From positions 248,001 to 312,000 of the forward strand of contig JBFXCS010000001.1 in NCBI GenBank assembly GCA_050181915.1: DNA of 64,000 nucleotides, in the 5' to 3' direction. Shown here one piece after another: positions 60,073 to 64,000 of the stretch (position 1 is its first letter; each line of letters begins with the position of its first letter). Under the pieces are notes generated by a model. The model saw only the letters and a program-made list of their open reading frames with translations. It was not told the origin of the DNA and did not search any database. The stretch comes from JBFXCS01 sp050181915. Lineage in GTDB: Bacteria > Actinomycetota > Thermoleophilia > Miltoncostaeales > Miltoncostaeaceae. The position numbers and the translations under genes were made by a program.

Positions 60073-60524
60073 GAGCCTGTTTCGGGATGACGCGTGGTCG
60101 TTCGGCCGCGAAAACCGAGCAGTCCGAGGACGCAGGGAGGGTGCGATACCCACAGTGGTATCGCCCCGACCGAGGACGCGGGAATGCGACGGTTTGCAGC
60201 GAGCCGACGGCCGCGAGCCTCATTGCGAAACGGACTCTGAGGGCGGGCGCGCCGACCGTCCGCTGCAGGGGCTCGTCGACCGCCGAGTACCTCGGCGTCG
60301 TCGCGGCGGTGGCGCTGCTGATGCTGGCGCTGCTGACCGTGAAGGCCCAGCGCCCGGAGCGCAGGCCGCCGGTCGACCCGATCGAGCACATCCGGGCGCT
60401 CGTGCGCGAGCCGGTGGTGGTCGTCCGCCGTCCCGCGCGCCCGGTCGCGCGCCGCCCGGCGCCCGCCCGGCCGCGTCGCCCGCCGGCGCCGCGGCCGACG
60501 GCGCTCGTCCCGGTCTGGTGGTGA
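60069..60524 (+). CDS. Flp-like prepilin with repeat element inside its leader
   Basis: 151 residues from ATG 60069 (overlapping the tadC stop, ATGA). After 68 residues comes RG|SSTAEYLGVVAAVALLML: Gly at -1, Glu at +5 and Tyr at +6, the Flp/type IVc prepilin signature, then one hydrophobic helix. The mature part (about 83 residues) ends in a long Arg/Pro-rich tail, unlike common Flp pilins. Leader residues 2-57 are encoded by the 167-bp repeat element, which is open in this frame. Without it the leader would be about 13 residues, the usual size. The start could instead lie after the element, but no ATG/GTG/TTG is there. Confidence 0.65.
   Translation: MRACFGMTRGRSAAKTEQSEDAGRVRYPQWYRPDRGRGNATVCSEPTAASLIAKRTLRAGAPTVRCRGSSTAEYLGVVAAVALLMLALLTVKAQRPERRPPVDPIEHIRALVREPVVVVRRPARPVARRPAPARPRRPPAPRPTALVPVWW
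60072..60238 (+). mobile_element. 167-bp palindromic repeat element, copy 2
   Basis: Same length as copy 1; inner 139 bp (60085-60223) identical. The 19-bp ends pair at 15 of 19 positions (60072-60090 with 60220-60238). Compared with copy 1, three positions in the arms are changed on both sides so that pairing is kept (aa to tt, a to g). It begins at the last base of the tadC stop and runs in frame through the prepilin leader. No clear target duplication is visible. Confidence 0.75.
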
Positions 60525-60594
60525 CCCCGGTCGTCGACGGCAACCCGGTGGTCGCGGGCGCGCGGCCCCCACGCGTCGCTGTCAGCATGCCGGT

Positions 60595-61458
60595 GTGGAC
60601 CTCGGCCTCCACCTCCCGCTGATCCCGCTCGGTCCGGAGCCGCTCGGCCCGGGCCGGATGGGACGGGCCGTCGACGCCGCCAGGGAGTGCGGCCTGGCGG
60701 CCCTCGCCGCCAACGACCACCTCGTGTTCCGCACCCCGTGGCTCGACGGGCCGACCGCGCTCGCGAGCGCCATCGAGCGCTCGGGCGGGATGACCCTCGC
60801 GACGACGGTCGCGCTCCCCTCGCTCCGCGGCCCGGCGCCGCTGGCGAAGGCCCTCGCCGCGATCGACGTCCTCTCCGGAGGCCGGGTCGTGGCCGGCCTC
60901 GGGCCCGGCTCGTCGCGGGCCGACCACGAGGTCGTCGGCATCCCCTTCGACCGGCGGGCGGCCCGCTTCGAGGAGGCGGTCGTCGCGTTGCGCTCCCACC
61001 TGCGGCGGCTCGAGCCCCCACCCGTCCGGGAGGGGGGAATCCCGCTGTGGATCGCGAGCTGGGGCGGGCCGGCGGGCCTCGTGCGGGTGGCGCGCCTCGG
61101 CGACGGCTGGTTGGCCTCGGCGTACAACACGACCCCGGAGGCGTTCGCGGCGTCGCTCGCCGCCCTCCCCGCCGGTCTTCCCGCCGCCGTCGCCACCATG
61201 TGGACCTGGGTCTGCGACGGGCGCGCGGAGCGGGAGCGGGCGCTCGCCGACGTCCTGGCGCCGGTCCTCGACCGCGACCCGGCCGATCTCGCCCCGCGGG
61301 TCTGCGTGGGGCCGCCCGAGCACTGCGCGGAGCTGCTCGCGCGCTACGCCCGGGCCGGCTGCCGGCGCGTCCACCTCTGGCCCCTCGGGGACGAGCCCGG
61401 TCAGGTCGAGCGCGTCGTCCGCGACGTCCTTCCGCTGGTCGAGGCCGCCGGCGCCTGA
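60595..61458 (+). CDS. LLM-class flavin-dependent oxidoreductase
   Basis: 287 residues, luciferase-like TIM barrel: MDLGLHLPL start, AANDHLVF, LATTVALPSLRGPAPLAKAL, DVLSGGRVVAGLGPGSS and GIPLWIASWGG. Members use FMN or F420 as hydride carriers; in actinobacteria many use F420. The GTG at 60595 gives the expected first strand. Single gene, substrate unknown. Confidence 0.85.
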   Translation: MDLGLHLPLIPLGPEPLGPGRMGRAVDAARECGLAALAANDHLVFRTPWLDGPTALASAIERSGGMTLATTVALPSLRGPAPLAKALAAIDVLSGGRVVAGLGPGSSRADHEVVGIPFDRRAARFEEAVVALRSHLRRLEPPPVREGGIPLWIASWGGPAGLVRVARLGDGWLASAYNTTPEAFAASLAALPAGLPAAVATMWTWVCDGRAERERALADVLAPVLDRDPADLAPRVCVGPPEHCAELLARYARAGCRRVHLWPLGDEPGQVERVVRDVLPLVEAAGA

Positions 61459-61549
61459 CGGTCGGAGGCGAGGGGAGGGCCCGGCGTGACGAATCGGGCG
61501 GCGGCGGCGGATACGTTGCGTGAGTGCCGGAACGATCGCGACACGAACC

Positions 61550-62053
61550 ATGAGCGCCGCGCCCCCGCGGCCCAGCTTCGCCGAGGTGGCCGAGGCGAAC
61601 CTCGACGCGGTGTACCGCTATCTGGTGCACCTGGTGCGCGACCGCCACCTCGCCGAGGACCTGGCGTCGGCCACCTTCGAGCGGGCCCTTCGCGACTGGC
61701 GGCGCTTCGACCCCGCCAAGGGGCGGCCGGCGGTGTGGCTGGTGGAGATCGCGCGGCGGGTCGCCCTCGACCACTTCCGCAGCGAGGGGCGCCGGCGGGC
61801 GCGGGAGGAGCGGTACGCCGCCACCGAGCCCGACGCGGCCCCGCCGCCGGCCGAGCCGGGAGACCTCTCCGCCCAGATGCGCGAGGCCCTCGGGCGGCTC
61901 AGCCGCACCGAGCGCGAGCTGGTCGCGCTGCGGGTGGTGCTCGACATGCCCACGGCGGAGGCGGCGCGGATCGCGGGCATCTCGGCGTCGGCCGTCGGGA
62001 CCGGCCTGCACCGGGCCCTCGCCAAGCTGCGACAGGAGGTGGAGCGACCGTGA
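61550..62053 (+). CDS. ECF-type RNA polymerase sigma factor
   Basis: 167 residues from ATG 61550 (GTG 61520 is possible). Region 2 with LDAVYRYLVHLVRDRHLAED and ATFERALRDWRRFDPAKG; region 4 with ALGRLSRTERELVALRVVLD and an HTH ending SASAVGTGLHRALAKL. Coupled by GTGA to the DUF4349 membrane protein, its likely regulator. Confidence 0.85.
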   Translation: MSAAPPRPSFAEVAEANLDAVYRYLVHLVRDRHLAEDLASATFERALRDWRRFDPAKGRPAVWLVEIARRVALDHFRSEGRRRAREERYAATEPDAAPPPAEPGDLSAQMREALGRLSRTERELVALRVVLDMPTAEAARIAGISASAVGTGLHRALAKLRQEVERP

Positions 62054-63234
62054 CCGGGAGCGACGAGATGGACCCCGGGCGCCTGGACGAGCTCATCGCC
62101 GGCGCGCGGCCCGCCGACGCCGCCGAGCGCGACGCCGTCGCGCTGATCGAGGCCGTGCGCGATGCCGAGCCCGGCGCGCCCGCCCGGCTGCGCGAGCGGG
62201 TCGCCGCGATCGCCGACGGCACGGCGCCGTCGCCACCGCGGCGCGCCCGCGCGTCGCGGTGGCGCGAATGGATCGGCGGCGGCGATCGGCGCCGCCGCCT
62301 GCTCATCGCGGCCCCCGTGGCGATCGCCCTCGTGGCGGGCGTCGCCGTCGCGCTGCCCGCCCTCACCGGATCGGGGGACCCGGATACGACGATCGCCGAC
62401 TCGTCCGCCGGCTCCGAGGGCGCGCGCGACGCCGGCGCCGCCGACTCGGCGGCGCCGGCTCCCGCGCAGCTCCAGTCGGAGTCCGCCGCGCCCGAGCGCG
62501 CGGCGGCGCCGTCGTCCGCGCCGGTGCCGAAGGGCACCGCCGCGCCGACGGCCGATCCGAACCGCCGCCAGGTGGTGCGGGCCCGCACCGAGGTGCGGGT
62601 GGCCGACGTCGAGGCGCTCTCGCGGGCGAGCCGCAGCGCCATGGGGACCGTCCGCGCCCTGGGCGGCCACACCGTCAGCTCGGACTACGACGTCCCCAAC
62701 GGCTCCACCGGCACCAACCGGCTGGTCGTGAAGGTGCCGGTGGCGCGGGTGGGGCGGGCCGTCGAGGCGTTCGGACGCCTCGGCACGGTCATCGGCCAGA
62801 GCGCCGACATCACCGACGTCACCGACCAGATCGCCGCGCAGGCGACCGCGGCGGACCGGCTGGAGGCGCGCATCACCCAGTTCAAGGCGCAGATCGCCGC
62901 CCGCCCGGACGACGCCGCCCTGGCCCGGGCGCTCGCCGACGCCCAGGCGCAGCTGCGCGCCGCCCAGGCCCGCCTGCGGGCGACCGGCGAGAGCGCGCGC
63001 ATGGCGACCATCGACCTGACCCTGACGACCGAGAATCCGCCGCCCCCGCCGGCCTCGGAGGGGCGCTTCAGCGGCCCGCTCGGCCGGGCCGGCGACCGGC
63101 TGGCCGACGCCCTGGCCTGGATCCTCGCGGCGCTGGTGCTGGCCCTGCCGTTCGCCCTCGTCATCGGTGGCGCGGGCTGGGCGGCGCTGCGGATGCGGCG
63201 CCGTGCGGCGGCTCGGCTGATGAGCTCGTCCTAG
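62050..63234 (+). CDS. DUF4349 membrane protein, probable anti-sigma partner
   Basis: 394 residues. Cytosolic N-terminus (DPGRLDELIAGARPADAAER) like other anti-sigma proteins, a membrane helix at about 80-105 (LLIAAPVAIALVAGVAVALP), a Ser/Ala/Pro linker, then a DUF4349 domain (about 175-340) with VVRARTEVRVADVEALSRAS, a coiled coil (RLEARITQFKAQIAARPDD) and STIDLTL-like strand. A second membrane helix closes it (ILAALVLALPFALVIGGAGW). Coupled to the sigma gene. Role in sigma control is inferred from position. Confidence 0.75.
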   Translation: MTGSDEMDPGRLDELIAGARPADAAERDAVALIEAVRDAEPGAPARLRERVAAIADGTAPSPPRRARASRWREWIGGGDRRRRLLIAAPVAIALVAGVAVALPALTGSGDPDTTIADSSAGSEGARDAGAADSAAPAPAQLQSESAAPERAAAPSSAPVPKGTAAPTADPNRRQVVRARTEVRVADVEALSRASRSAMGTVRALGGHTVSSDYDVPNGSTGTNRLVVKVPVARVGRAVEAFGRLGTVIGQSADITDVTDQIAAQATAADRLEARITQFKAQIAARPDDAALARALADAQAQLRAAQARLRATGESARMATIDLTLTTENPPPPPASEGRFSGPLGRAGDRLADALAWILAALVLALPFALVIGGAGWAALRMRRRAAARLMSSS

Positions 63235-63248
63235 GTCGGCGCGAGAGG

Positions 63249-63279
63249 CCCGTCCCCGCGTCGCGCCGGCGGGGACGGG
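63249..63279. terminator. convergent terminator hairpin
   Basis: An 11-bp stem (63249-63259 with 63269-63279) between the DUF4349 gene and the stop codon of the convergent phosphoesterase gene. Confidence 0.6.
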
Positions 63280-63933
63280 TCAGGTGACGCGGACGGTGGC
63301 CAGGTCGCGCGGCACCTCCTCGAGGTGCGCGCGCAGCCCCGAGCGGGTCCGCTCGAGCCAGGCCCAGCGGGGGTGCCGGTCGCCGTTCAGGGCCTCGCCC
63401 ACGCTGCCCGGGTTGACGAACAGGCAGCCCCCGGCCTCGCGCACCAGCGGCAGGTGGGTGTGGCCGCTCACGATGCAGTCGGCCCCCTGCTCGCGGGCCA
63501 GCCGGGCGAGGTCGTCGTCGGGGGTGGTCGCATCCCACGCGTCGCGCGGGTCGGTGGCGCTGCCGTGCATCACCACCACCGATAGCCGCCCGAAGGTGAG
63601 GCGCGCGACCATGGGCAGCTCGGCCAGGTAGCGCAGGCTCTGCTTGCTGAGGTGGTTGCTCGTCCAGGGGCGGGAGCCCACCCGCCTCGCCTTCGGGTGA
63701 TCCGGGGGCCGGCTGGGGCGGAGCGCGGTCTTGCGGTCGGTGTTGCCCATCACGCACGGCCATCCCAGGCGCCGCAGCTCCGACACGCACGCCTCGGGCT
63801 GGCGGCCGCGCATCACCAGGTCTCCGGTGCACAGGCCCCGGGTGATGCCGGCCGACGCGATCGCGTCGAGCACGGCGCGCAGCGCCGGGTGGTTCGCGTG
63901 GACGTCGCCCAGGAGGGCGAGCCGCTCAGCCAT
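63280..63933 (-). CDS. YfcE/MJ0936-type metallophosphoesterase
   Basis: 217 residues. All metal motifs of the calcineurin-like fold: LGDVHANHPAL, TGDLVMRG, GNTDRK, VVMHGSA and SGHTHLP, followed by NPGSVGEALNG. It hydrolyses phosphodiesters or phosphomonoesters; the natural substrate is not clear. ATG 63933 overlaps the end of the preceding minus-strand gene by eight bases. Confidence 0.9.
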   Translation of the reverse strand: MAERLALLGDVHANHPALRAVLDAIASAGITRGLCTGDLVMRGRQPEACVSELRRLGWPCVMGNTDRKTALRPSRPPDHPKARRVGSRPWTSNHLSKQSLRYLAELPMVARLTFGRLSVVVMHGSATDPRDAWDATTPDDDLARLAREQGADCIVSGHTHLPLVREAGGCLFVNPGSVGEALNGDRHPRWAWLERTRSGLRAHLEEVPRDLATVRVT

Positions 63934-64000
63934 CGATCCCCAGCGTGCTCTCCAGCCGGGCCCGGAAGCGCTCCGCCTTCAGGCGCCGCCACTCGTCGAG
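63926..64000 (-). CDS. C-terminal end of an unknown gene (partial)
   Basis: The last 24 residues, LDEWRRLKAERFRARLESTL then GIDG, reach from the window edge to a TGA at 63928-63926. It overlaps the phosphoesterase start by eight bases, so the two are co-translated. Too short to identify. Confidence 0.5.
   Translation of the reverse strand, partial: LDEWRRLKAERFRARLESTLGIDG

Overview
The window is one stretch of very GC-rich, densely coding chromosome with many GTG starts and stop/start overlaps (GTGA, ATGA, TGATG). Together with secreted beta-propeller, RTX and collagen-like proteins, several ECF sigma factors, a Cys-type CcmE and a Tad pilus locus, this suggests a high-GC actinobacterium, most like Thermoleophilia/Solirubrobacterales. 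That placement is inferred from gene content, not from a marker gene. I saw no rRNA, tRNA, CRISPR array, transposase or phage gene.

Layout. 1-3350: an accessory catabolic group of short-chain dehydrogenases and a two-domain VOC protein, with strong hairpin terminators. 3351-4555: a decayed non-coding stretch holding a frameshifted HTH gene. 4556-7050: an NmrA-like reductase, then an ECF sigma factor coupled to a membrane anti-sigma-like protein that carries a SecD-type P1 domain. 7082-14405: envelope genes (membrane serine hydrolase, L,D-transpeptidase, DUF4015-like protein, diguanylate cyclase, small membrane proteins). 14573-24805: a SARP/BTAD-like regulator and a tandem family of secreted Vgb-type beta-propellers (four members, one frameshifted, plus a propeller-less one), then a collagen-like protein. 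24829-29639: a sigma/anti-sigma fusion, YjbQ, a small membrane protein, an AcuC-like deacetylase and an RTX-like protein. 29648-40735: DNA ligase, sulfurtransferase, cytochrome c maturation genes (ccmE, ccmF, a ccmI-like gene), an LppM-like lipoprotein, two M23 peptidases, an L,D-transpeptidase, uracil-DNA glycosylase and a hydrolase. 40799-47966: lysA-hom-thrC-thrB-DHPS-like followed by transaldolase and glpX. 48470-53695: an NHL propeller flanked by direct repeats, OsmC, another ECF sigma/anti-sigma pair, a lipoprotein and a DUF192 protein. 53829-60524: a response regulator and minimal kinase coupled to a Tad (type IVc) pilus operon ending in a Flp-like prepilin. 60595-64000: an LLM flavoprotein, a fourth ECF/anti-sigma (DUF4349) pair and a metallophosphoesterase.

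The most unusual signal is a 167-bp palindromic element present twice, inverted, about 53 kb apart (6884-7050 and 60072-60238). The inner 139 bp are identical. The outer arms differ between copies but stay complementary within each copy. One copy lies upstream of an ECF sigma gene; the other reads through in frame inside the Flp-like prepilin leader. Other notable points are the sigma factor paired with a SecD-P1 anti-sigma protein, several genes whose best start appears to be AUC, a conserved upstream element shared by two secreted-protein genes, and the propeller gene lying between copies of its neighbour's 3' end.
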